This document shows, one piece after another, positions 51,720 through 62,585 of a DNA stretch of 64,000 bases. The position numbers and the translations under genes are program-made. This DNA comes from Prorocentrum cordatum (taxonomy: Eukaryota > Sar > Dinophyceae > Prorocentrales > Prorocentraceae). The stretch is from NCBI GenBank assembly GCA_963575745.1, contig CAUYUJ010007247.1, positions 456,475 through 520,474 on the forward strand, written 5' to 3'. Each line of letters starts with the position of its first letter. Within the stretch, counting starts at the first letter, position 1. Below the pieces are notes generated by a model. That model ran no database searches and was not told the origin of the DNA. It saw only the letters and a program-made list of their open reading frames with translations.

Positions 51720-53655
51720 AGACTGACGGCGCCACGCCACCCCCCTCCCCCCTCAGGTCCCGACGCGCGTCCTCTGGCGTGCGCTCCAGCGCGTCGTCGG
51801 GCACGTGAAACTCCCCCGGCTCGCAGTGAGTCAAACTCAAGGACCTGTGACCCGCCGCGTGTTGGACCAGAGGACGTCGAACCTTGTCATGATCTCCCAG
51901 CTCTATCTCATCGCTGCCCATGTCGATCAGCGCGCGCATCATTTCTAGCAGTCGAGCTGGGAGGAGCGGGGGGCAGCGCCCGGGGAGGGCGAGAAATTCT
52001 ACCACTCCGCACTTCCAGATGCTAACTGGGACCCATGCTCTCGCCACTGGGTTGACTCTTCCTCCAGCGCCGCCGCGCGTGACTCCTGGAACGGGGCCCT
52101 CCTTGCCCAAGATTAGAAATCCTCGCCGTTCGAATGCCGCCTGCATCACCTCGAGGCCCTCGCGTCCTATCAGAGCCTGGCCGGCAGCCGCGTCAACAGG
52201 AGCGCGGTCGCCCAGCTGCCTCAGGGGCAGCTCCAGGCCGCCGACGTGCAAGGTCTCCAGGAGTGAGTTCCAGTCGCTGACCTCGATGAAATTCTCGGCG
52301 TCGGGCATCGCGTCCAGAAAGAAGCTCTTGCCCGCGGAGTCCCTCTTGTTCTTCTCTGCTGCTATGCGATCCGCTTCCGACTTGAAGGGGCTCTTGCACG
52401 ACTCCGCCCACTGACCGCGTTCTCCACAGTTCGCGCACCTGGCGCGCTTCTTCGCATCCGTCATCATCAATCGCTTGAATCCTGGTCGAGCCGCTCGATT
52501 GCGATCGAAAAAGTCCCTGTCCACCTTCTGTGCCGCCGTGAGACGTCGGGCCTCTGCCCAGGTCCGTCTCTTCTCCTTCCCGAGCCGATCCCCCGCCGCC
52601 GCCGTGAAGATCTGCAGAACATCCGTCTCTCCAAGATCCTGCTCGTCGGGGGTGGCCAGCAAAGTGTCCGCGTCTTCCTCGGGCAGCTCCGCCGAGTCGT
52701 CTATCTCGATCAGGCACGCATCTCGAACCTCGTCGTCATATGGCTCGGGCGGCGGTGGAACCGACTCAGTGACCTCGGCTGCGAACGACTTAGCCACCGG
52801 GGTACGGGTCGTCGGGAGTAGCGGCTGATCTCTCACGTCCAGCTTGTGGATGGCCGCCCGTGTGGATGTGAAGTCGTCTTTTCCTCCGGCCAACGACCTC
52901 ATGTTGATCTTATTCTGGGCCGACAGACATGCTCCTTCCTCGATGTATCTGGACTTTATCGGATCCGGCAGCGCGAGGTCATATCGCTCTGCTTCGGCGA
53001 TCTCCGCGTCACGCCTCAGCACGCACACTGTCAGTGACTCGCCCTTCTTGATCATGTAATTGAAGAGGGCCGCGTTGTGGGCGAGACGCTCTCGGTCTCC
53101 TGGACGCTCGCCGCTCAGCAGGGCGAGGTGCTTCAAAAACTTGTATGCGTCCGGCTCGTGCCGAATCGTCCTGAAGTTGAGCTGCAGCTCCACTGGCAGT
53201 CCTTCTAATATGCGCCCCGCCCTCGTCTCCGGCTTGAAATCAGTCCTTCGAGTCCACGCCTGCATGTTGTGTCGGTACGTCTCAAGATTCTCGAAGTTCA
53301 GCCTGGAGGGCGGAACGCCAAAGTCTCTGTTAGGCGGCTCCTGCTGGTTGGTCCACGCGGGGCCCGACGATGACCACCCGTCGTCGCGTGCCCAGCTCGA
53401 TCCTCGGTTGGATCCCCACCACCACCACTATGCGTCCTGCCACGAGCTCCACCAATCCTTCCACGGGTCGTCCGCCGCCGTCGCAGGTGGGGACACAGCA
53501 GCAGCGGGGGCCGCGGCCTCGTCGTCGGCGCCTCGTGGTTTCTCTGGGGTGGGTACATCTCGCCACGGGTCTCCTCCCTCCGATTGTGCGTCTTGCTGCT
53601 GCCCTGGAGCGCTCGCACCCGGAACGCCCGTCTTCTCCGCTAGCTTCTCCGACAT
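51720..53655 (-). pseudogene. Copia-like gag and protease (element C or a related element), running into the TC tract
   Basis: ATG at 53655 (MSEKLAEKTGV), with an in-frame TAG at 53428-53430 after DWWSSWQDA; the same frame then continues to 51720. The gag core is visible as RILEGLPVELQLNFR, then DAYKFLKHLALLSGERPG. A knuckle-like CANCGERGQWAESC lies at about 52400-52441, with Gln where the His should be. The protease is at about 52163-52192 (VDAAAGQALIG), in place of the usual D-T/S-A/G motif, followed by VWKCGVVEFLALPG-type sequence (here SIWKCGVVEFLALPG). The frame is cut off by TC repeats. Degraded copy; the domain content complements the pol half at 10.7-15.8 kb. Confidence 0.75.
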
Positions 53656-53679
53656 AGCTCCGCTTACCACTGTCACTGA

Positions 53680-53830
53680 ACTATGGACACATGGATCTGG
53701 TGGGTCGAAAGCGCGAGGGATGGGAGGGCACTTTTCCAGGACACGGGCTCCTGAGCATACAGCGCGAATCGCACCTAAGCCAAACTGGCTATACCACGGG
53801 GGCGATGGGAGATCCAAAGGGAGAGGGAGG
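53680..53830 (-). repeat. Dispersed repeat copy 2, with spliced-leader-like relic
   Basis: Second copy of the 10060-10220 block. The spliced-leader-like segment at 53774-53791 matches 15 of 18 bases. It lies immediately upstream of the gag start at 53655 on the same strand. Confidence 0.6.
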
Positions 53831-53874
53831 AGAGCACACACGCCGGGCCCACAAGGGCCCTCGGGCAACACCAT

Positions 53875-54135
53875 ATGTGGCACGAGACGTGTGAAGGGTG
53901 TGCACAACCGGGTGTGGTGGTGCCATGCGGGCGCTGCCACTGGGGCCTTAGGTGCAGCTCCCTGTGGGGCCACGAAGCGCCCGAGGGGAGTGCCGAAACG
54001 TGCGTGGTGGTGCCATGTGGGCGCTGCCACTGGGGCATTCGGTGCAGCTCCCTATGGAGCCACGAAGCGCTTGAGAGGTGTGCTGAAAAGGGCGCGGTGG
54101 AGCCATGCGGGCGCTGCCACTGGGGCCTTCGGTGG
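53875..54135. repeat. About 90-bp tandem repeat, three units
   Basis: GCCATGYGGGCGCTGCCACT recurs at about 53922, 54012 and 54102. Same family as 9500-9900. Confidence 0.75.
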
Positions 54136-54189
54136 GGCTTGCGTGATGGAGTGTATCAGCATGTGTTTCCCATGATTCTCTCTGGGGGC

Positions 54190-54700
54190 TGAGAATGCGA
54201 TCTCCGCACCCCTCCTCCCCCCCTTCATCCCACATGCAGCTGCAATATCGGGGCCGCCCTGCCGCCGGACTCAAGGGTCCCATCGCAAGCGCCGCGGGCC
54301 TGCGTTTCCGTCGGCTCCGGCTTCTTCTCTTTTCCTCGCCCTCTTTTCGTCTCTTTCCCGTGTCCTCCTCGCAAGGGTCCCAACTCATCCCAATGCCTCC
54401 TCTTACCCTTTTGCTGGAAAGACACGTGGCAAAATGTTGGCTGTCGGATCTGCCACACTCTGTGTTGGTCCGAAGTGTTGAACAAATCGCCGCGCGAAGG
54501 CAAACGATGGGACGCGACTCGCCCGAATTGGCCGCAATACAGACCCAGACCCCCGACGTCGTTGCTTTTCACGCGCGGCCCCCTCTGAAATCTCGACCGC
54601 GACGCCACCCAAGACAATCTCTTCCGCAGCGGGTAACTTCCAAATCATAATTTTCACTAAAGGGTCGTAGCGGGGACTGAAGAACTAGGTGCTGGTCGTG
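54190..54700. other. Gap, no supported feature
   Basis: Short frames on both strands without recognisable motifs or repeats. I see nothing to annotate. Confidence 0.4.
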
Positions 54701-54706
54701 GCCCAG

Positions 54707-54932
54707 CAGGGCGTAGCGAGGCGCAGCAGAGCCTAGCAGTGCCCAGCAAGGCTTAGCAAGACTTAAAAGGGCATGGCACGGCTTTGCGATATTGGGCAGG
54801 GCTTATCAGGGCCTAGCCCAGTTAAGCCAGGCTTATCAAAACTTTGCAAGGTATAGCAGGGTTCAGTAGTGCGCAACAAGGCCCAACAGAACCCAGCACG
54901 GCTCAGCGAGGCGTAGCAGGGCTTCGCGAGCA
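54707..54932. repeat. Degenerate tandem repeat with strict 10-bp period
   Basis: About 22 consecutive decamers fit GGCNTAGCAR, for example GGCGCAGCAG, AGCCTAGCAG, TGCCCAGCAA, GGCTTAGCAA, GGCATGGCAC, GGCTTATCAG. Register is kept across the array despite heavy divergence. Confidence 0.8.
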
Positions 54933-54934
54933 GG

Positions 54935-55390
54935 CACAAGGCACAAGGAGGGAATGATTCAGAGCCGCCCCTATTCCCCAGAGAAGGCCGCCCGCAAGAA
55001 CATTTGTTGTTACAATTCGACCCTATCAACAACAATACCCTTTCCCCGAAGCAATCGGTCCACGCGTGTGTTTCTAAATTGCCCAAATGGACCCTTCCCG
55101 GAATCCCTCTGGCCCAGGGTGCCAAACAAAAATAAGACGGCTAGCAGATCCGCGCGCATTCCCCGAAAGTGCAGCGGTTCGCGACGGGGTGGGTGACCAA
55201 AATAATAAAGCCGTTGCCAGAGATTCCCGACGCATTCTGGCCAAAGAAATGGGGGTCCGACAAAGCGGCGTGCGGGGGCGGGCCCCGACGATCCCCCGCT
55301 TCCACGGCAGGGACCGGGTGAATTGAAAAATTGCCACCCGCAGTTCACCCAAAACTCAGGGCGGGGGTGCGCGGTATTTAACGACTGCAA
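54935..55390. other. Gap, no supported feature
   Basis: Mixed-composition sequence with no repeat or ORF I can support. Confidence 0.35.
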
Positions 55391-55399
55391 TGACACCGA

Positions 55400-55515
55400 A
55401 TGGCGCCGACGACGGCGACGACGACGACGACGACGGTCCGCCGACGCCGCCGCCGACGACGAGGACGAGGACAACGATGACGACAACGACGACGGACGAC
55501 GACAACGCAACACAA
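55400..55515. repeat. CGA/GAC-rich trinucleotide tract
   Basis: Imperfect (ACG)n/(CGA)n with CCG interruptions. The Arg/Asp and Ser/Val frames through it are shadows. Confidence 0.8.
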
Positions 55516-55529
55516 CGACAACGACATGT

Positions 55530-56215
55530 TCCCTTGCAGCGCGCAACGCACAGTTGACCCGCCAGCGGGTGGGTCACCCGAAGACTGGTTGGGAAAAGCC
55601 ATGCACCTGGGGCGTCAACATGAATTTCTGCACTCCTACTCCATAGGTTTCCTTGCGTAGCGAGCACCGCACAGGTGACCCACCAACGGGTGGGTGACCG
55701 AAAACTAAATGAGGAAAACCGATTCGTCCACTTGCATTTTGGGCCTCAACATGAATTGGTGCAGTCCTGCTCCATATGGTTCCTTGCGTGACGCGCAACG
55801 CAGAAGGGGCCCACCAAAGTGTGGGTCACCCGGAAACTCTGGTTCATGCGCATTCTGGGTGCATTCCTACCCCATGTGTTTCCCTGCGTAGCACGCAACG
55901 CAGAGATGGCCCACCAACGGGTGGGTCACCCGAAAAGCAGTCGGGGAAAACAAATGGCTTCACTTGTAGCGCGCAACGCACAGGTGAGCCACCAGCGGGT
56001 GGGTCACCCGAAAGATGGGTGGGGAAAAACCAACCGTTTCACTTGCATTCTGGGCCTCAACATGAATTCGTGCATTCCTGCTCCACACGTTTCCCTGCGT
56101 AGGGCGCAACGCACAGGTGACGGGTGGGTCACCCGAAAACTACTTGGGAAAAACCAATCGGTTCGCTTGCGCGCTGGGCCTCAACGTAAGTCTGTGCACT
56201 ACTACTCCATATGCT
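55530..56215. repeat. Tandem repeat with hairpin core, about six units
   Basis: CGGGTGGGTCACCCG or a close variant recurs at about 55566, 55688, 55819, 55918, 55996 and 56121. Spacing is 78-131 bases, with some units apparently shortened. Each complete unit also carries GCGCAACGCACAGGTGA upstream and GGGCCTCAACATGAATT downstream. In most units GACCCACC and GGTGGGTC flank AAC or similar as a short stem. Confidence 0.75.
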
Positions 56216-56345
56216 GGCGGGTTCCCTTCGTTCATCAGGCTCGGCTCGCCGAAAAAGCCAAAACAAGAAAAGCAAACAAATCAAGAAAAGCAAATCAATG
56301 TCATGTAATATTACGAATAAGTGGTATATATTTCTTGCGTATTAT
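56203..56345 (+). repeat. Left arm of long inverted repeat
   Basis: Contains CCCTTCGTTCATCAGGC at 56224-56240, then AAGAAAAGCAAACAA-type sequence and TAATATTACG. The reverse complement of all three, in the same order, is at 63790-63990. Confidence 0.65.
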
Positions 56346-56462
56346 GATTTATTCGTGAACATTCTGGAAATATGTGTGCAATAATTATGAATATATGAAA
56401 ATAGATAGTAACCGTTTGATTTCATTGTTTTGGATAATATTGCACATACGAGTGATCGTGAC

Positions 56463-56511
<49 letters not shown>

Positions 56512-56575
56512 ATCGTCGCCGTCGTCGTAGTAGTAATAGTAGTCGTAGTCGTAGTCGTAGTGAGACTACACTTAT
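56463..56575. repeat. (TAG)n tract with GTC variants
   Basis: About 48 bases of pure AGT/TAG followed by TCG/TAG mixtures. Confidence 0.9.
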
Positions 56576-56647
56576 TTGAGTAATAGTAGTCGCAGCAATC
56601 AACAAATATCCACACATGTACATAAACTACATATATATGAGTGCACA

Positions 56648-56675
56648 CATATATATATATATATATATACACACG
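56648..56675. repeat. (TA)n tract
   Basis: Alternating AT run directly before the hairpin at 56677. Confidence 0.9.
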
Positions 56676-56676
56676 T

Positions 56677-56716
56677 ACTAGAACCACGCGCGCGCTTCGC
56701 GCGCTTAGGTTCTAGT
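56677..56716. repeat. 40-bp hairpin with GC-alternating inner stem
   Basis: Outer arms ACTAGAACC and GGTTCTAGT are perfect complements. Inside them GCGCGC pairs with GCGCGC around a short loop. Confidence 0.85.
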
Positions 56717-56879
56717 CGACTCCGACAATGGTGTCCGCAGGCATCGCAAGCATCCCAGGATACGGTGGGACAAGTATCCCAGGCGTACACCGCCTTTCTC
56801 TCGCGGGTGCGCGGAGCCTCCTGGGGGGTGCCTCGGGGTCCAGGGCGGTCGCGGGGCCGCCTGAGAGCGCCATGGGACG

Positions 56880-57300
56880 CACCGGAGGGCCCTTGGGAAC
56901 CATCTGGGGGGGGTCTGGGGGGCCTCTTGGGAGCCTTTTGGGGGTTGTCTGGCGGTGTCGTCGTCCTTGGGGCGTTTCTTGGGGGTCTCCTGGGGCCGTC
57001 TTGTACTCTCTTGGGGGTCTCTTGAGCCGTCCGTCTCGAAGTTGTTTTGGGCCGTGTTGGGGCTCTCTTGGGGGCTTCTTGAATCGTCATGGGGTGATCT
57101 TGACGGCTTCTTTTCCTGTCTAGGGCAGCTGGGAGCCAGGAACAGCAAGAACGCATCAACATATAAAACACTCGAACACGAGCTCCTTCCTAGGGGGTCC
57201 TCTCGGGGCGTCGGGGAGGCTTCTGGAACCTTGGGCCGTCTTCGCGCGGATTGGAACCTGCCCAGGGCGCCCCAAATGCATTCTTGGGCTGTCTTGGGCT
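56880..57300. repeat. Degenerate 10-12 bp G-rich repeat, block 1
   Basis: CTTGGGGGYCT-like units recur over 56890-57080 and again around 57160-57300, with a non-repetitive AT-richer insert at about 57110-57185. Same family as 59160-59480, 60520-60600 and 62940-63480. Confidence 0.6.
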
Positions 57301-57404
57301 GGTCTGGAGGGCGTCTGGAGCCGATCGGGCGCGCTCGGAGCCTCTGGGGTGGCCCCGACCCCCCATGTCAACCCGTTGTCCCCGTCCGGGCATTCGCCTC
57401 CTAT

Positions 57405-57615
57405 TCGTCGTCCTCCTCCTTCTCCTCCTCCTCGTGCTCCTCCTGACCCTCCCGTTCCTGCTCCTGCTTCTTCTCCTCCTCCTCCTCCTCCCCTCCTCCT
57501 CCTCCTCCTCCTCCTCCTCCTCCTCCTCCTTCTCCTCCTCCTCCTCCTCCTCCCCTCCTCCTCATCCTCCTCCTCCTCCTCCTCCTCCCCCCCTCCTCCT
57601 CTCCCTCTTCCTCCC
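57405..57615. repeat. (TCC)n/(CCT)n tract
   Basis: About 200 bases dominated by CTC/TCC triplets. Confidence 0.95.
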
Positions 57616-57803
57616 TCCCGTCCGATTCCGTCTCTCCGCCCGTCTCCCTCGGGGAGCGCCGCGGCGTGCGCGGCGGGCAGCGCCTGTCGCCCCCTCCTCC
57701 TCCGCCTCCTCCTCATCCTCCTACTCCTTGCCCTCCTGTTCCTCGACCTCGCCCTCGTCTTCGTCCTCGTCCTCCCGGTGGTCTGGGGGGTGGAAGCATA
57801 GGA

Positions 57804-57839
57804 AATCATGTTCCCGAAAAGCTTTCTGGGGAAATGATG
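57804..57839. repeat. AAGCTT-centred palindrome, copy 1
   Basis: AATCATG arm and an opposing ATGAT arm around AAGCTT; a few mismatches. Member of the family at 58.4-59.15 kb, separated from it by the ATC tract. Confidence 0.65.
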
Positions 57840-57918
57840 TTGGGATGTCTCGGGGGGCATCTGATGGCTTCCCTTGGGGGACCCTTGGGGACCTCCTGGG
57901 ACTTCCTGGGGGGCTCAT

Positions 57919-58262
57919 CCTCATCGTCGTCATCGTCATCGTCATCGTCATTGTCGTCGTCGTCGTCATCATCATCAGCATCATCATCATCATCAGCAGC
58001 AGAATCAGCATGAGCATGAGCATCAGCAGTATCGTCATCATCAGCAACACCATCATCATCAGCACTATCATTATCATCAGCATCATCATCATCATCCTCA
58101 TCATCATCATCGTGGTCGTCGCCATCGTCGTCAGCATCATCAACACCATCACCATCACCATCACCATCACCATCACCATCACCAACACCATCACCATCAT
58201 CATCACCATCAGATTCACCATCATCATCATCATCGTCGTCATCATCATCAGCAGTAGCAGCA
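57919..58262. repeat. (ATC)n/(CAT)n tract
   Basis: About 340 bases of ATC/CAT triplets with GTC and CAC variants. His-rich and Asp-rich frames through it are shadows. Confidence 0.95.
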
Positions 58263-58289
58263 GCCATCAGCATCGCATGGGCCGCCGCA

Positions 58290-59160
58290 GAGGCGTTTCC
58301 GAGCGTGGCGGCAGGTAGCGGTGCGTGGGACTCTCTGAGGGTGGTTCCTGGTAGGCGTTTAGGGATCATGATTTGGGCGGGGGGCGGCGGCTAGCGCAAT
58401 CATGCTCTGGGAAAGCTTGCTGGGAACATGATTTGTTAGGCTATATTGTGGGGCCTCTAGGAACAGACCTGAGGGCCCATTCGGTTCCTGCTTGGCAGGC
58501 ATTTTGGGGTCAAATGGTGTGGGCGGGGAGCGGACGCCTGAGGAATCATGCTCCAGGCAAGCTTTCTGGGAACATGATTTGTCGGGCTGTCTTGGGGGGC
58601 CTCTGGGCGCGTATATGAGGGCCCATTGGGGGGCTGCCCGGCAGGCATTTTGGGACTCATGGTTGGGGCCGGGGGCGGAAGCCTGAGGAATGATGTTTCC
58701 GGGAGGCTTCCTGGAAACATGATTTGTTGGGGTGTCTTTGGGGGCCTCCGGGGGCTTCGGGGCCTCACGCATTTTCCGAGCGTGGCGGCAGCTAGCGCTG
58801 CTTGGGACTCTCGGAGGGTTTTCCTGGCAAGCGAGGGAACATAATTTGGGCGAGGGCGGCAACTCGATAAATCATGTTCCCGGGAAGCTTTCCGGGAACA
58901 TGATTTGTTGGGCTGTCTTGGGGGCCTCAGGGGGCGTATCTGGGGACCCACTGGGGCCTTCCCGGCAGGTATTTGAGGAACATGGATGGGGCGACCATAT
59001 TCCGGGACAGCTTTCTGGGGACATGATAGTTGGGTGGGGGCTTACCTGGGGGCCCCTGGAGGCCTTCCTGGCAGGCCGTTTGGGAACATGGTTGGGGCGG
59101 TGGGCGGAAGCCGAAGGAATCATGTTCCCAGAAAGCTTTCTGGGAACCTGATTTACTGGG
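58290..59160. repeat. Array of palindrome-containing modules
   Basis: Each module has a 36-bp palindrome centred on AAGCTT, then a TTGTTGGGCTGTCTTGGGGG-like segment and a GGCAGGCATTTTGGG-like segment. Palindromes lie at 58398-58433, 58544-58579, 58689-58724 (central TT of AAGCTT altered), 58870-58905, about 58996-59030 and 59118-59153. A further module, TCCGAGCGTGGCGGCAG, occurs at about 58299 and 58777. Module length varies between roughly 120 and 180. Confidence 0.75.
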
Positions 59161-59480
59161 GGGTCTTGGAGGCCCGCTGGGGCCTTCCCTTGGGGCTCCT
59201 TCGGGGCCTATTGGGGCTTCCGGGGGCCTCTTGAGAGCCTCACGGGGCTTCTTGGGAGCCTCTTGATGGCCTCCAGGGCCTGGGGGCCTCTAAGGCGCGC
59301 GCGCGCCGGAGACCTTGAAATGTCGCGTTCTTGGGGCCATCTTGGGTCGCTCTTGGGGCCTTCTTGGGGCGCTCTTGGGGCCTTCTTGGGTTGTCTGGGG
59401 AGCCTCCTGGGCCGTCTCGGGGCCCTTTGGGGAGCCTTTTCGGCCGTCTTGGAGCGATCTCCGTGGGGAAGCGGAACATG
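59160..59480. repeat. Degenerate 11-bp G-rich repeat, block 2
   Basis: CTTGGGGCCTT units recur at exactly 11 bases at about 59352-59395, with looser spacing around them. Confidence 0.65.
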
Positions 59481-59857
59481 CGGGAATGCACAAATCCTTC
59501 AAAAACCAACGGAACATTTATGATGTTTGGCTTCTGGGACTCTTTTTGGGGAGCCTCTTGAGCCCCTCTTGGGGCGGTTTGGCGGCGTCGTCGGCCGTCT
59601 TGAGGCCATATTGGGCGTCTTCGGGGCCTCTTGCGGGCCCAATTTAAAGCCAAACGCCCTCCAAGGAGCAAGAAGAGAGGATGCCCGTGGGGGCCCCCGC
59701 CGAGCAGGCCTGCGAGGGCCAAAATGGGCCCGTGGGGGCTCGATGAGGGCCCCTGGGACCCTGCGACGGCTATTTCCAGCGGGCGGGGGTCTTCCCGAAA
59801 CCATCGTGAATATCCAAATATATTCAAATATATCCAAAGATATCCATAGATACACAA

Positions 59858-60186
<329 letters not shown>

Positions 60187-60187
60187 T

Positions 60188-60432
60188 ATGCGGGACCCGT
60201 GCAGGACCCTTGCGGGACCCTCCCTGTTTATTGTTTTTTTTTCAAAGAGTATCAGGGAATTTAATTATGGGGCCCTCCTGCGGGACCCTTGCGGGACCCC
60301 GTGCTGCATTTATTGCAAATAATCACTTGAGATATATGCTGCGGGACCCTTGCGGGACCCTCCCTATTTATTGTTTTTTATATGTAATGTATAAGGGAAT
60401 TTAGTTATCGGGCCCTCCTGCGGGACCCTCTG
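60188..60432. repeat. Two-copy repeat with GCGGGACCCTT motifs
   Basis: The block GCGGGACCCTCCCTRTTTAT, then a T-rich run, AGGGAATTTARTTAT and GGGCCCTCCTGCGGGACCCT occurs at about 60218-60290 and 60353-60430. Confidence 0.75.
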
Positions 60433-60519
60433 GGTACGCGGCGCAGCCCTGGCCCTCGCGAGTCCGCGGGCCCAGGAGGCTACTTGCAGCCTCTATGCAA
60501 AATTCTCTAGCTTGGGGCC

Positions 60520-60610
60520 CTATTGGGCCGTCTTGGGGTCCTCGCGAAGGACTCTTAGGCCGTCCTGGGACATCTTAGAAGCCTCTTGGGCCGCTTCGGG
60601 CCCCATGGGG
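60520..60610. repeat. Degenerate G-rich repeat, short block
   Basis: GGGCCGTCTTGGGGTCCTC-type units, same family as the 11-bp blocks. Confidence 0.45.
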
Positions 60611-60689
60611 CCCCCCCGAGGGGTTTTGGGGGGTCCCAGGGCTCCCGAGACTGCAGCGGCCCGCTCCCAAACGGGCCACGACAGGCCAA

Positions 60690-62585
60690 GAGGGCCCAGC
60701 GAAACTGTCGCCACGTTCGTGGGCTCCTGGGAGGCTCAACTAAGTGGTCGCATACGCAGACAAAAAAATGAGGCCTCGCCGTCCCTGGGGGCCGCGAACT
60801 GCGAAAATGTCGCTACTTTCGTGGGCTCCGGGGAAACCCAACGGAGTGACTTCATACGCGAATTCGAATGAAGCCTGGCCGTCCCTGAGGGCCGTGAACT
60901 GCGAAACTGTCGCCATGCTCGTGGGCCCTGGGGGGTCCAGCGGGGTGGCGTGATACGCGAACCAGAATCATGAAGCCTCGCCGGCCCTGGGGGGCTGCGA
61001 AATGCAAACCTGTCGCCACCTTCGTGGGCTGCTGGCGGGTCCAGCGCAGTGACATGATCCGCAGATCAGAATGAGGCGTCGCCGTCCCTGAGGGCTGCGA
61101 ACAGCGAAACTGTTGCCACGTCCGGGGGCCCTTGGGAGGCCCAGCGGAGTGGTGTCATATGCAAGCCAGAAAGAAACGTCCCCGCCCCCGGTGGCTGCGG
61201 ACTGCGAATCTGTCGCTGGTTTCGGTGGCTCCTCGGAGGCCCAGCAAAATGGTGCCACACGCAGATCAGAATGAGGCCTCGCCGTCCCTGGGGGCCGCGA
61301 GCTGCGAAACCGTCGCCATTTTCGTGGGCCCCCGGTGGGTCCAGCGGAGTGGTGCCATTCGCATATCGTCATGAGGCCTCGCCAGCTGTCGCCACTTTCG
61401 TGGGCTCCTGGAAACCCAGCTGAATGATGCCACGCCCAGATCAGAATGAGGTCTCGCCGTCCCTGAAGGGGCCGCGAATGGCGAAACTGTCGCCACGTTC
61501 GTGCGCCTCTGGGAGGTCCAGCGGAGTGACGTCATACGCAGATCAGAATGAGTCCTCGCTGTCCCTGGGGACTGCGAAATGCGAATTTGTCGCCACTCTC
61601 GTGAGCTTCTGAGTGGCCCAGCGGCGTGACGTCCGACGCGGATTACACTGAGGCCTCGCTGGGACTGGGGCCTGCAGCTGCGAAACTGTCGCCGCTTTCA
61701 GGGGCTCCTGGGAGGTCCAGCGGAGTGGTGCCACACGCAGATCAGAACGAGACCTCGCCGTCCCTGCGGGCTGTGAACTGCGAAGCTGACGTCACGTTTG
61801 GGAGCTCCTGGGAGGTCCAGCGGAGTGACGTCACCCGCATATCAGAATGCCTTGACGTCCCCGGGGGGCTGCGAAATGCGAAACTGTCGCCGTTCTTTTT
61901 GGCGTCTGGGTGGCACAGCGGCGTGACGTCATACGCGGATCAGAATGAGACCTCGCCGCCCCTGAGGCTTGCGAGCCACGATACTGCAGGTGCTTTCGTG
62001 GGCTTCTGGCGGGCCCAGCGGCGTGACGATCTCCGCGGATCAGAATGAGACCTCGCCGTCCCTGGGGGCTGCGAACAGCGGAACTGTCGTCACCTTCGTG
62101 GGCTCCTGGGGGCCCAGCGGCGTCACGTCTTACGCGAATCAGAATGAGGCCTGGCCGCCATTGGGGGCTGCGAGCTGCGAGCTGCGAAACTCTTCCCGAT
62201 TCCATTGGCTCCTGCGACATATCATAATGAGACCTCGCTGTCCGTGGGGGCTGCGAGCAGCGAGACGGTCGCTACTTTCGGTGGTTGCTGGCGGATCCAG
62301 CGGGGTGGCGTGATACGCGAATCAGAATGAGACCTCGCCGGCCCTGGGGGCTGCGATGTGCAAAACTGTCGCCACCTTCGTGGGCTGCTGGCGGGTCCAG
62401 CGCAATGACATGATCCGCAGATCAGAAAAAGGCGTCGCCGTCACTGGGGGCTGCGAACAGCGAAACTGTTGCCACGTCCGGGGGCTCCTGAAAGGCCCAG
62501 CGGAGTGGTGTCATACGCAAATCAGAATGAGACGTCGCCGTCCCTGGGGGCTGCGAACTGCCAAACTGTCGCTACGTTCGTGGCC
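60690..62585. repeat. About 100-bp satellite, roughly 19 units
   Basis: The landmark TCAGAATGAGRCCTCGCCGT, or a diverged form, recurs at about 60768, 60868, 60966, 61066, 61168, 61268, 61370, 61443, 61546, 61645, 61743, 61844, 61941, 62040, 62142, 62224, 62324, 62424 and 62522, mean spacing about 97. Other shared parts are GCGAAACTGTCGCCAC, TTCGTGGGCTCCTGG and GGTCCAGCGGAGTG. Several units carry TGACGTCA. Short frames of about 60-140 codons on either strand recur with the repeat and are shadows. Confidence 0.9.

Noticed and set aside
57874-58257. His-rich plus-strand frame and Asp-rich minus-strand frame
   Set aside because: Translations of the ATC trinucleotide tract.
58373-59123. Repeated peptide NHVPGKLSGNMI on plus and its counterpart on minus
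   Set aside because: The palindrome gives similar peptides on both strands; no start, stop or codon pattern favours coding.
60690-62585. Possible CRISPR-like array
   Set aside because: Units are about 100 bases and similar along the whole length, with no constant-repeat/variable-spacer pattern; the context is eukaryotic.
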